Assembly: GCA_963717155.1 (NCBI GenBank)
Contig: OY970326.1
Coordinates: forward strand, 3,100,001-3,164,000
Reading direction: 5' to 3'
Source of the DNA: G963717155 sp963717155
Lineage (GTDB): Bacteria; Actinomycetota; Thermoleophilia; Gaiellales; JALYLC01
DNA length: 64,000 nucleotides
How positions within the stretch are numbered: the stretch's first letter is position 1; each line of letters starts with the position of its first letter. The notes below the pieces were generated by a model that had not been told where the DNA came from, made no database searches, and worked only from the letters and a program-made list of their open reading frames with translations. Made by a program: the position numbers and the translations under genes. Positions 55,336-63,795 of the stretch are shown here, one piece after another.

Positions 55336-56264
55336 ATCGCCTCGATCGTTCGGGCCTGCCCGACGGCGTCGGCACGGCCGAGCAGCGGGGTGCCGTCGCC
55401 GCGAATCGCCGTGCCGAGGTTCTCGAGCTCCAACCGGTACGAGTTCACGGGCTCGACCGCGATCCGTTCGACCTCGTCGCCTCGCCGGACCGTCAGTCCG
55501 GGTTGCCGGCAGTGCCACGGGTCGCTGACCTCGATCGAACCTTCGGAGCCGAACAGGACGAGCTCACTGAAGTCCGGCAGGTCGAACGCGCAGTGCAGCT
55601 GGGCGAGGACGTCGCCATCGAACGAGAGCGTCGCCGCGAGACGCGCATCCACGCCGCTCGGGGCGAGCACGAGCTGCGCGGTTGCGTTCCGGGGCTCGCC
55701 GCAGAGCAGACGTGATGCCGAGACGCAGTAGCACCCGAGGTCCATCAGCGCCCCACCCTCGAGGTCCGGGCGCATCCGCACGTTGACGTCGTGATCCGTC
55801 ATGTTGAAGCTGAACGCGGCTCGAACGAGCCGGAGCTCTCCGATCGCGCCGTCGTGAACGAGCCCGGTGAGCGCGTGGGTCTGCGGGTTGTGGCGCCACA
55901 TGAACGCCTCCATGCAGAGGCGGTCGTTCGCCTCCGCAGCGTCGAAGACGGCCTCGACTGCCTGCGGCGAAGCGCTCATCGGCTTCTCGCAGAGGACGTG
56001 CTTGCCCGCCTCTAGCGCCCGGGTCGACCACTCGCAGTGGAGACCGTTTGGCAGCGAGATGTAGACCGCCTCGACGCCCGGGTCGGCGAGCAGCGCCTCG
56101 TAGCTGCCGAAGGCGCTCGGGATGCCGTGCTCGCGTGCGTAGGACTCGGCGCGGGCCTGGTCGCGGGAGGCGACCGCAACGACCTCGGCATCGTCGCTCT
56201 CGGCCGCGCCCGTCAGGATCTTCTGGTTGATGCGAGCGGTCGAGAGGATTCCCCAGCGAGTCAT
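55317..56264 (-). CDS. Gfo/Idh/MocA-family oxidoreductase
   Basis: A 315-residue NAD(P)-dependent sugar-type oxidoreductase: 'RWGILSTARINQKILTGAAE', 'VYISLPNGLHCEWSTRALEA' and catalytic 'GKHVLCEKPMS' (Lys), with C-terminal 'ALMDLGCYCVSASRLL'. The substrate is probably a polyol or sugar. ATG 56264 is on a divergent side with the Ser/Thr kinase gene. Confidence 0.92.
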   Translation of the reverse strand: MTRWGILSTARINQKILTGAAESDDAEVVAVASRDQARAESYAREHGIPSAFGSYEALLADPGVEAVYISLPNGLHCEWSTRALEAGKHVLCEKPMSASPQAVEAVFDAAEANDRLCMEAFMWRHNPQTHALTGLVHDGAIGELRLVRAAFSFNMTDHDVNVRMRPDLEGGALMDLGCYCVSASRLLCGEPRNATAQLVLAPSGVDARLAATLSFDGDVLAQLHCAFDLPDFSELVLFGSEGSIEVSDPWHCRQPGLTVRRGDEVERIAVEPVNSYRLELENLGTAIRGDGTPLLGRADAVGQARTIEAIYGLLR

Positions 56265-56298
56265 GGACGCGACCGTATACGACCGAGCAGTTGCACGG

Positions 56299-57783
56299 AT
56301 GCTGGTAGCTCGCCAAGATCGTCACAAGCTCGTGGTCCCACCCGTCACCACCGGTTCGGTCATCGCAGGATTCCGCGTCCTGTCGCTGATCGGTGCCGGT
56401 GCGATGGGCAGCGTGTACCTGGCCGAGGACACTCGCACCGGCGAGCAGGTCGCGCTCAAGGTGCTCGCACCCGAGCTCGCGGAGGACGAGCGCTTCAGAC
56501 AGCGCTTCACGCGCGAGTCGGCGCTCGCCGCAGCGCTCGACCACCCGAACATCGTCCGGATCGTCTCGTCGGGCGAGGCGAACGGGTTGCTGTTCCTGGC
56601 AATGGCGTACATCGAAGGATCCGATCTCCGCGACGTGCTGCAGCGGGAGGGCCGGCTTGACCCGGAGCGCGCGCTCGAGCTCGTTGCCCAGGTTGCCGGC
56701 GGGCTCGACGCGGCGCACCGTGCGGGTCTCGTCCATCGCGACGTGAAACCCGGAAACATCCTGATCGGGCTCGGGCCTGATGGAGAGCACGCGTACGTGT
56801 GCGACTTCGGGCTCGCGCGCCACGCCTCGTCTGTCAGCAGCCTCACGGGTGACCGCGGCTTCGTCGGGACGATCGACTACATCTCCCCCGAGCAGGTCGA
56901 AGGCCGCACCGTCGATGGTCGCGCCGATGTCTACTCGCTCGGGTGCGTGCTGTTCGAGTGCCTCGCCGGAGCGCGCCCATTCGAACGGGAGAGCGAGCTG
57001 TCCGTCGTCTTCGCGCACCTGAACGAGAGGCCTCCGCGGATCTCGGACATCGTGCCCGAGCTACCGGCTGCATTCGATGACGTGTTCGCCGTCGCCCTCG
57101 CCAAGTCGCCGGACCGACGATTCGAGTCCTGCGGCGCGCTGGCCACCGCCGGCCAGAGTGCGCTGCGGCGGCGAGGATCCCGCGACCGGAGGCGCCGGCG
57201 CTGGTTGCTCGCCGGCGTCGCGATCGTCGTCGCCGCTGTGGCGGCCCTGATCGGCGATGTCGCAATCGGTGGGTCGCCTTCGCCGACCACGCCGCCGGCA
57301 GCGGCGGCGGCGATCTCCCAGACGGCAATCGCGGGCGCGACGCTCGGCCGACCGTCCGCGATCTACAAGACCCTCTTCGGGGGCTATCGCGAGTCGACGA
57401 TCGCCGGGCCGGGGTACGACATGCTCGCGTTCCAGCAGCCGGAGGTCGCGGTCTACTTCCCGTCCCGAGGCAAGGGGGCGATCATCATCACGACCTGGAA
57501 CAAGAACTACCGAACCGCCAAGGGGATCGGACCGTGCTCGACTGTCGCCGCGATGAAGAGGGCCTACGGCAATGCGGTCAAGCCCTCTCGGGACAGCGCG
57601 CTGTCAGATGGCCGTGCGTACGGTTACGTGGTCGGCAACAACCTGGTGTTCGAGACGCAAGACCTCTCCACGATCTCCGCCGTTGGGCTCTATCGCGGTT
57701 CGCCCCAGAACACCGGAGGTGGGAGCCCGCAGGCCTACGCGCACTACGTGACTGCGAACGAGACCGCCTGCGTCACCCCCTAG
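56299..57783 (+). CDS. Receptor-type serine/threonine protein kinase (PknB-like) with extracytoplasmic domain
   Basis: About 494 residues: kinase domain (about 15-270) with 'LIGAGAMGSVYLAED', 'VALKVLAPEL', 'HRDVKPGNIL', 'CDFGLARHA' and 'GTIDYISPEQVEGR', all essential residues present. A basic juxtamembrane segment ('RRRGSRDRRRRR') is followed by one membrane helix (about 300-322) and an outer domain of about 165 residues with two cysteines and no PASTA repeats, so it senses something other than muropeptides. Start is uncertain: ATG 56299 is used, ATG 56263 overlaps the divergent gene. It overlaps the end of the convergent BTAD regulator by 11 bp. Confidence 0.9.
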   Translation: MLVARQDRHKLVVPPVTTGSVIAGFRVLSLIGAGAMGSVYLAEDTRTGEQVALKVLAPELAEDERFRQRFTRESALAAALDHPNIVRIVSSGEANGLLFLAMAYIEGSDLRDVLQREGRLDPERALELVAQVAGGLDAAHRAGLVHRDVKPGNILIGLGPDGEHAYVCDFGLARHASSVSSLTGDRGFVGTIDYISPEQVEGRTVDGRADVYSLGCVLFECLAGARPFERESELSVVFAHLNERPPRISDIVPELPAAFDDVFAVALAKSPDRRFESCGALATAGQSALRRRGSRDRRRRRWLLAGVAIVVAAVAALIGDVAIGGSPSPTTPPAAAAAISQTAIAGATLGRPSAIYKTLFGGYRESTIAGPGYDMLAFQQPEVAVYFPSRGKGAIIITTWNKNYRTAKGIGPCSTVAAMKRAYGNAVKPSRDSALSDGRAYGYVVGNNLVFETQDLSTISAVGLYRGSPQNTGGGSPQAYAHYVTANETACVTP

Positions 57784-59356
57784 CCGCGTCGAGCGTCCAC
57801 GTGAACCGCGTGCTGCTGCCGCGAGGAGCAATGCCTCCTGGGCGCAGACCGCGATGGACGAGCAGTGTCGGCGGCGCAGCCGCGCGCACGAGTGCACGCC
57901 TGCTCTCGCCGATCCCGTCCCGCCGCCACTGCTCCGAGACACCCACCACGATGATTTCCGCCGGCTCCACCGCGCGCAGCAGGCCTTCTTCGGACGGTTC
58001 CGCCAGCACCGGATCGGTCTCGACTCCGATGAGCGCTTGCACCGCAAGCGACGCGTCTGCGAGCAGCCTGCTCGAGTCGCGACGGCCTCGCCGGGGGTCC
58101 GCCTTCGTCCCGACCAGCCGCAGCGGACAGCGGAGTGCCGATGCGAGCCACCCGGCCAGCTCCAGTGCGGCCCAGTCGTGCTCACCACCACCGAACGGGA
58201 CGTACACGCCTGCCCCGTCGCTGAACCTCGGCGCTGAACCCACGAGAATGCCGAGATCGGCCGGCGAGTGCTCGAAGAGCGACGCGAGGTACTCCGAAAG
58301 GGTCGCTCCCATGTTTCGCTCGTCGATGACAACGAGATCGACGTCGTGTGCGGCGATGAGCCGGATCGCATCGTCGGCCGGACTCGTCGTCGCGAACACG
58401 GCCGTCCGGGAAGGTGCGGCCACGGATCGCCCCTTCAGGACGGCCGCCGCACCAGCCACCTCGTCCTCGTGGTCGACCATGCGGGCGATGATGATCTCAC
58501 GCGACGAGAGCGTCGCGACCGGCTCCGCGACGGCAACGAGCGCGTCAAGACCTTCCGCAGCCGACGGGAGCACCAGAATCGCGCGAGATGGCGCCTCCGC
58601 GTTGTTCACCGAAGCGAGTGAGCGATCTTGTCTGAGAATCGCGTGCTCGAGGCCGCGGAGCTCGGCTGTCGGCTCGATGCCGAACTGGTCGACGAGGGCC
58701 TGGCGGGTCTTCCGGTAGACCTCGAGGGACTCCGTCTGACGGCCCGACCGGTAGAGCGCGACCATCAGTCGGCCGGTCAGGCTCTCGCGAACGGGATGCT
58801 CGGCGACGAGCGCGCTCAGCTCTCCGATCAGCTCGACGTGACGACCGAGCGCGAGGTCGGCCTCGATCCGCTGCTCCAGCGCCGTCAGGCGGATCTCCTC
58901 CAGCCGTCCGACGGCGACCTGTGCGAACGACTCGTAGTCGAGGTCGGCCAGCGGCGAGCCGCGCCACAGCGCGAGGGCATCGTGCAGAAGCTCGCTCGCC
59001 TTCCGGGCATCGCCCGCTGCGCGGGCGAGAGCTGCCTCCTCGCTCAGTCGCTCGAACCGGCTCAGGTCGAGCTGATCGGGCGACAGGCGGATCAGGTAGC
59101 CGGGCGCGCGAGTCTCGATCGCACCCTCCGCGCCGAGCGCCTTCCGTAGCTCGGAGATCTGACGCTGAACCTGCGTGACGGCCGTGACCGGGGGCGCGCC
59201 GGCATACAGGTCATCCGCGAGTCGCTCGATCGAGACCACGCGGTTCGCGCGCAGGAGCAGGATGGCGAGCGTCGCTCGCTGTTTGGGCCCGCCGAGGCGA
59301 ACGGGGCCGCCATCGCCGACGACCTCGAGCGGCCCAAGGATCCGGAACTGGAGCAC
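57773..59356 (-). CDS. BTAD/SARP-type regulator with C-terminal Usp-like domains
   Basis: About 527 residues. N-terminal OmpR-type winged helix ('FRILGPLEVVGDGGPVRLGG', 'VTQVQRQISELRKALG') and bacterial transcriptional activation domain (to about 245) place it with SARP/AfsR-type activators. Instead of the NB-ARC/TPR of AfsR, the C-terminal half has two repeats resembling universal-stress-protein folds ('LDALVAVAEPVATLSSREII', 'DWAALELAGWLASALRCPLR', 'EIIVVGVSEQW', 'TLLVHRG'). GTG 59356 starts at the DNA-binding domain; a longer frame lacks homology. It faces the receptor kinase and is divergent from the beta-helix protein. Confidence 0.85.
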   Translation of the reverse strand: MLQFRILGPLEVVGDGGPVRLGGPKQRATLAILLLRANRVVSIERLADDLYAGAPPVTAVTQVQRQISELRKALGAEGAIETRAPGYLIRLSPDQLDLSRFERLSEEAALARAAGDARKASELLHDALALWRGSPLADLDYESFAQVAVGRLEEIRLTALEQRIEADLALGRHVELIGELSALVAEHPVRESLTGRLMVALYRSGRQTESLEVYRKTRQALVDQFGIEPTAELRGLEHAILRQDRSLASVNNAEAPSRAILVLPSAAEGLDALVAVAEPVATLSSREIIIARMVDHEDEVAGAAAVLKGRSVAAPSRTAVFATTSPADDAIRLIAAHDVDLVVIDERNMGATLSEYLASLFEHSPADLGILVGSAPRFSDGAGVYVPFGGGEHDWAALELAGWLASALRCPLRLVGTKADPRRGRRDSSRLLADASLAVQALIGVETDPVLAEPSEEGLLRAVEPAEIIVVGVSEQWRRDGIGESRRALVRAAAPPTLLVHRGLRPGGIAPRGSSTRFTWTLDAARG

Positions 59357-59438
59357 CTCGGCGCAAGACGGTAGCCGTTGGATAACGACCCGGTAGCGGC
59401 TCGCTCGACCATCGCCGCCATCCACTACGGAGGGGAAG

Positions 59439-61049
59439 ATGAAGAGGATCGCACTGGCGGCGTGCGTCGCCGGCGTCGTCGCTGGCGCCACGTTCTCGGC
59501 ATCGACGGCGGCTGCAGCGCCGAGAACGCTTTGCGTCGGAAGCAAGCCGGGCTGCTTCGCCACGATCCAGCCCGCGGTCAACGCCGCCCACGACGGCGAC
59601 ACGATCGTGATCGCACCGGGAACCTATCCCGGAGGCGTCACCATCAACGTGAACGTCGCACTCGTGGGAGCGGGTTCGGGATCCACGACCATCAAGGGCG
59701 GCGGGCCCGTGCTGACGATCGGGGTCTTCGGGGTCTCGACCGGGCCGACGGTCTCGATCACGGGCGTCACGATCACCGGGGGCGTCACCACGTCGGCACC
59801 GACCCCTGACGGCCCGATCACGTCCGCAGGAGTTGGCGGCGGCGTCTACATCGCGTTCGGTGCGACGGTGACGATCCGAAATAGCGTGATCACCGGTAAC
59901 CGCGCCACGCCGAGCTCGACGAGCGACTCCGGAGAGCCGTGCCCGGGAGGCAGCGACTGTCGGTCTGCGGGAGGTCTGGGCGGTGGAATCGCTGAGGTCG
60001 GAAGGCTCACGCTGATCAACACGACGGTCAGCAACAACGTCGCGGGTGGGTCGCTCGCAAGCGATGCCGGGGGCGGGGGTATCTGGACTGCCACCGGCGG
60101 CGGCCCGGGGGCGCTGACCCTGATCAACTCCACCGTGACCGGCAACAGCGCCAGCGTGGCTGCGCCGAACGGCCGCTTCGCCTCGGGCGGAGGCATCGAG
60201 GTGCAGGACGGGGAGGCGTTCACCGTCACCGGTAGCGTGGTCAGTGGCAACACGGCCAGCGTCACGAGCTCGTACCCGAGCGGAATCGACACGTTTGCCG
60301 ATTCGGGCGGAATCCACATCGGAGGCTCCGGATCGGCGACGATCCAGGGCAGCCGTATTACCGGGAACATCGTCTCTGCCGACGACCCTGCTGCATCAAC
60401 CGGCGCGGGCTCCGCGGCACTCGGCGTCGGCTTCAGCGATTTCTGCGTCTGCAGTCAGACGCTCGTGCTGAAGGACACCGTGATCAGCGGCAACCGCACG
60501 ACCGTCAACGGGGGCGACGGCTCCTTCGCCGGGAACGCGATGGAGATCGACTCGCCGGCCACGGTCAGCAACACGGCGGTCACCGGTAACAGCATCTCGA
60601 TCACGGGAACGGGCGCCGCAACAGCGCTCGGCGCCGTCTTCGCCTTCGACGGCCAGTCCCAGCCAATCGTCATGCGGAACGTGGCGATCAGCGGCAACAC
60701 CGTGCGCGCGTCGTCGACCACCGGGCCCGCGACCGTTCAGGGAGCCGGGCTCATCAACGGCGGACTGCTCGAGCTCCACAACGTGCTGGTCACCAGAAAC
60801 TCGGGAGCGACGACGGGGACGTCCGGATTCGCCGAGGGCGGCGGTATCTGGAACGGCCAACCCTTCGGCAGTGACGGGGCGCCTACTCCGAGCCTCCTCA
60901 TGGACACCACGGCCGTCCTCGGCAACGCGCTGACCGCGAGTCCGGGACTGCCCGTGCAGGGAGGCGGCGTCTTCACGACGGGCTTCCCGATCACCCAGCA
61001 CAACAGCCTGATCGCGCGCAACGCGCCCGATCAGTGCTTCGGCTGCTGA
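59439..61049 (+). CDS. Secreted right-handed beta-helix protein
   Basis: A 536-residue exported protein: signal peptide ('ALAACVAGVVAGATFSASTA', cut near AAAA), then 'TIQPAVNAAHDGDTIVIAPG' and many repeats of the type 'NSVITGNRAT', 'NTTVSNNVAG', 'NSTVTGNSAS' and 'DTVISGNRTT', the rungs of a Pel-type parallel beta-helix. Such proteins bind or cleave polysaccharides or serve as adhesins; no catalytic residues can be assigned. The 83-bp gap to the divergent BTAD regulator holds its promoter. A terminator follows 10 bp after the stop. Confidence 0.85.
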   Translation: MKRIALAACVAGVVAGATFSASTAAAAPRTLCVGSKPGCFATIQPAVNAAHDGDTIVIAPGTYPGGVTINVNVALVGAGSGSTTIKGGGPVLTIGVFGVSTGPTVSITGVTITGGVTTSAPTPDGPITSAGVGGGVYIAFGATVTIRNSVITGNRATPSSTSDSGEPCPGGSDCRSAGGLGGGIAEVGRLTLINTTVSNNVAGGSLASDAGGGGIWTATGGGPGALTLINSTVTGNSASVAAPNGRFASGGGIEVQDGEAFTVTGSVVSGNTASVTSSYPSGIDTFADSGGIHIGGSGSATIQGSRITGNIVSADDPAASTGAGSAALGVGFSDFCVCSQTLVLKDTVISGNRTTVNGGDGSFAGNAMEIDSPATVSNTAVTGNSISITGTGAATALGAVFAFDGQSQPIVMRNVAISGNTVRASSTTGPATVQGAGLINGGLLELHNVLVTRNSGATTGTSGFAEGGGIWNGQPFGSDGAPTPSLLMDTTAVLGNALTASPGLPVQGGGVFTTGFPITQHNSLIARNAPDQCFGC

Positions 61050-61059
61050 ACGCCTGACG

Positions 61060-61090
61060 GGGAGAGGCCCGCGTCATGCGGGCCTCTCCC
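61060..61090. terminator. Bidirectional terminator
   Basis: A perfect 13-bp stem GGGAGAGGCCCGC (61060-61072) / GCGGGCCTCTCCC (61078-61090) with a 5-base loop, between the ends of the convergent beta-helix and protease genes (10 bp from each stop). It is the clearest terminator in the window. Confidence 0.9.
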
Positions 61091-61099
61091 GTCGAGGCG

Positions 61100-63793
61100 C
61101 TAGACGCCGTGCCCCGGGTCGTTGTCAAGCGTGTTCAGCAGCCAGCCGCCGAAGCGCGTGCCGTTCGGCGCCATCATGGGCGCCGCCATCGTCGAGCCCG
61201 ACTGCTCGAGGATGCCGATCCCCCACGGGCTCGTGACGAGGAGCTCGGCGCGGTGGTCTCCGTCGTAGTCGCCTGCCGAGCCGATCCGGTTGTCCGCGGT
61301 GTTCAGCAGCCAGCCGCCGAAGCGCGTGCCGTTGGGCTGCATCATCGGGACGCTGAACGTGTTCCCGGTCAGCTTGAACAAGGCGATGCCCCACGGGCTC
61401 GTGACCAGGGTCTCCCGGTGATGGTCTCCGTCGAAGTCCCCGGCCGGGCCGAACGAGTTGTCGGCGGTGTTCAGCAGCCACCCACCGAACCGCGTGCCGT
61501 TCGGCGCCATCATCGGGACGCTGAACGTGTTCCCGGTCAGCTTGAACACACCGATGCCCCACGGGCTCGAGACCAGGATCTCCGCGTGGCCGTCCCCGTC
61601 GAAGTCGCCGACGGGTCCGAACGAGTTGTCCGCGGTGTTCAGCAGCCACCCACCGAACCGCGTGCCGTTCGGCGCCATCATCGGGACGCTGAACGTGTTC
61701 CCGGTCAGCTTGAACACACCGATGCCCCACGGGCTGGTGACCAGGATCTCCGCGTGGCCGTCGCCGTCGAAGTCGCCGACGGGTCCGAACGAGTTGTCGG
61801 CGGTGTTCAGCAGCCACCCACTGAACCGCGTGCCGTTCGGCGCCATCATCGGCGCCGCCATCGTCGCACCGGCCTGCTTCAGGATGCCGACTCCCCACGG
61901 GCTCGCGACGAGCAGCTCCGCGTGACGGTCGCCGTCGTAGTCGGCTGCGGGTCCGAACGAGTTGTCAGCGGTGTTCAGCAGCCAGCCGCCGAAGCGCGTG
62001 CCGTTCGGCCGCATCATCGGGGCCGCCATCGTGGTCCCCGCCTCCTCGAGGATGCCGATGCCCCAGGGACTGACGATCAACGTCTCCGCACGGCCATCGC
62101 CGTCGTAGTCGGCGGGCGGCCCGAAGTGGTTGTCCGCGGTGTTGAGGAGCCAGCCGCCGAAGCGGGTCCCGTTGGGATGCATGATCGGCGCGGCCATCGT
62201 CGTACCGGCCTGCCTGATGATGCCCATGCCCCACGGGCTCGTCATCAGGAACTCGGCCCGGCCGTCGCCGTCGTAGTCGGCGCTGCGCGACCTGAACTTC
62301 GCCGCGCTCGGAATGAGCTCGCGGAGGTTCGGGCGCTTCCCGATCCGCTGGCTCGCCGGCCGGCCTGGAGCGTCGGTCTGCGGCGACCCGCACGACCGCA
62401 GGAGCCGTCGTGCTCCCTCGGAGGTCAGGATGCGGTGGCCGCGGGACCGCAGGGCGCCCTGCGTGGCTGCGAGCGTGCCTACGACGACCGGCGACGCGCT
62501 CGACGTCCCGGAGAACTGGTCGGTGTACCAGAGGTCCTGGTTCGATCCGCCCTGCAGATCGCCGTACCCGGTCGACGTGACCTCACGCCCCCAACCCTGG
62601 ACGTCCACCCGGGCGCCGAAGTTCGAGAAGTCGAGCCTCGAGCGGTCCGGGCCGTTGTCGCGGCCATGTGTGCCGGGCGGTGGCGCACCCGCCCCGACGA
62701 CCACGGCACCCGACGACGGGTTGCCGGGATTGAACGGGTTCTTCCAGCTCGACGGGAACCCGGTCTGCGGCGTGTCGTAGATGGCCGCGTCGAGGTTCTG
62801 CGCCCCGTTCCCGGCGGCCTCGACGACGATGATCCCCTTGGCGACGGCATACCGGATCGCCGCGAAGTCGTCCGGCCACCACTCGATCGCGATGAATCCC
62901 AGTTGGCCCTGCAACGGGTTCGGGGCGGCTGGGCCCGGCCGGTGGATCTCGAGCAGGATGATGTCGCCCGCACCGAGCTTGTCCGCTGCGGCCTTGATCG
63001 CCGCCGACGACGACTGGTCGCTGAACGACGATGCGCTGATCGTCGCGTCGGGTGAGATGCCGGTGATGCCGATGGCGTTGCGGTCGCCGCTGATCACACC
63101 GAGCACGGCCGTCCCGTGATTGGTATCGCCGCTGCTCGTTCCGGCGACGACCCCGCCCTGGTTCTGCAGCAGATCCTCGTGCGTGAACCGCCATGCCCAC
63201 TCGCAGTCGATGATCCTGACCCGTCCGCCGCTGCCGCCCGGGAGCGTCCAGGCGAACGTCGCGTCGACGCCGACGGGAGCCGATGCGAGGTAGCCCTGCC
63301 GGCTGATGAGGTCCGGGCTCGCGGGCGGCGCGTCGCCGGCGTCCGGCTGCATGTCGTTCAGTTGCGCGACGCGCGACATGGTCGCCTCGGGCGGGGCGCC
63401 GGCCGGCTTGACGTACGCGGCCTCGACGAGCTCGTGCGACCGCAGCGCGTCGGCCACCTGCTCGAGCCTGTCGTCGTCGACCGCGACGCGGTAGAAGCGC
63501 CCGAGATCGGGAAGGGGCTCGGGCGGTCTCGTTCCGTCGCCGGTGGCGGGAGCCTTGGGGGCGGCGAGCTCCCGGAGCTGGGCATGCAGACGATCCTCAC
63601 TCAACCCGAAGAGCGGGTGCAGTGACGCGCCGTGCGAGACGAGGAGCAACTCGAGCGACGACGTGTCGACCCCAGCAGCAGACGTCACGCCGCTCGCCCG
63701 GGCTCGCAAGGCGGCCTCGGGGTTCGCGATCACGACGAGCTCGGCGTTGGCAGCCCCACCCGGATCGGCCAGGGAAACACCGCTGTCAGGCAC
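61100..63793 (-). CDS. Subtilisin-family (S8) serine protease with seven C-terminal 56-residue repeats
   Basis: An 897-residue protease. The N-terminal ~150 residues resemble a propeptide ('LVSHGASLHPLFGLSED', 'LVEAAYVKPAGAPPEA'). The catalytic domain has Asp196 ('RIIDCEWAW'), His226 ('GDTNHGTAVLG') and Ser431 ('SGTSSASPVVVG'). A short linker leads to seven repeats (505-896) containing 'DYDGDGRAE' Asp-rich calcium-type loops and 'GTRFGGWLLNTADN', like FG-GAP/VCBS propeller blades. No classical signal peptide is visible from the GTG 63793 start. It is 2 bp downstream of the partial propeptide-like gene, whose end holds its AGAGGAGC ribosome site. Confidence 0.93.
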   Translation of the reverse strand: MPDSGVSLADPGGAANAELVVIANPEAALRARASGVTSAAGVDTSSLELLLVSHGASLHPLFGLSEDRLHAQLRELAAPKAPATGDGTRPPEPLPDLGRFYRVAVDDDRLEQVADALRSHELVEAAYVKPAGAPPEATMSRVAQLNDMQPDAGDAPPASPDLISRQGYLASAPVGVDATFAWTLPGGSGGRVRIIDCEWAWRFTHEDLLQNQGGVVAGTSSGDTNHGTAVLGVISGDRNAIGITGISPDATISASSFSDQSSSAAIKAAADKLGAGDIILLEIHRPGPAAPNPLQGQLGFIAIEWWPDDFAAIRYAVAKGIIVVEAAGNGAQNLDAAIYDTPQTGFPSSWKNPFNPGNPSSGAVVVGAGAPPPGTHGRDNGPDRSRLDFSNFGARVDVQGWGREVTSTGYGDLQGGSNQDLWYTDQFSGTSSASPVVVGTLAATQGALRSRGHRILTSEGARRLLRSCGSPQTDAPGRPASQRIGKRPNLRELIPSAAKFRSRSADYDGDGRAEFLMTSPWGMGIIRQAGTTMAAPIMHPNGTRFGGWLLNTADNHFGPPADYDGDGRAETLIVSPWGIGILEEAGTTMAAPMMRPNGTRFGGWLLNTADNSFGPAADYDGDRHAELLVASPWGVGILKQAGATMAAPMMAPNGTRFSGWLLNTADNSFGPVGDFDGDGHAEILVTSPWGIGVFKLTGNTFSVPMMAPNGTRFGGWLLNTADNSFGPVGDFDGDGHAEILVSSPWGIGVFKLTGNTFSVPMMAPNGTRFGGWLLNTADNSFGPAGDFDGDHHRETLVTSPWGIALFKLTGNTFSVPMMQPNGTRFGGWLLNTADNRIGSAGDYDGDHRAELLVTSPWGIGILEQSGSTMAAPMMAPNGTRFGGWLLNTLDNDPGHGV
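61106..62281 (-). repeat. Seven tandem 168-bp repeats (FG-GAP/VCBS-like)
   Basis: Seven copies of 168 bp (56 codons) inside the protease gene. Neighbouring copies around 61440-61800 are almost identical in DNA, for example the blocks starting 61499 and 61667. Outer copies differ more, which suggests recent amplification in the middle. Each encodes a D-x-D-x-D-G-type loop, an 'SPWGIG' strand and 'NGTRFGGWLLNTADN'. Seven blades would close a seven-bladed beta-propeller. Confidence 0.95.
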
Positions 63794-63795
63794 GA

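Noticed and set aside
61106..62281. 168-bp repeats considered as a CRISPR-like or satellite array
   Set aside because: The repeats are in frame within the protease, have no unique spacers and encode a propeller-like blade.
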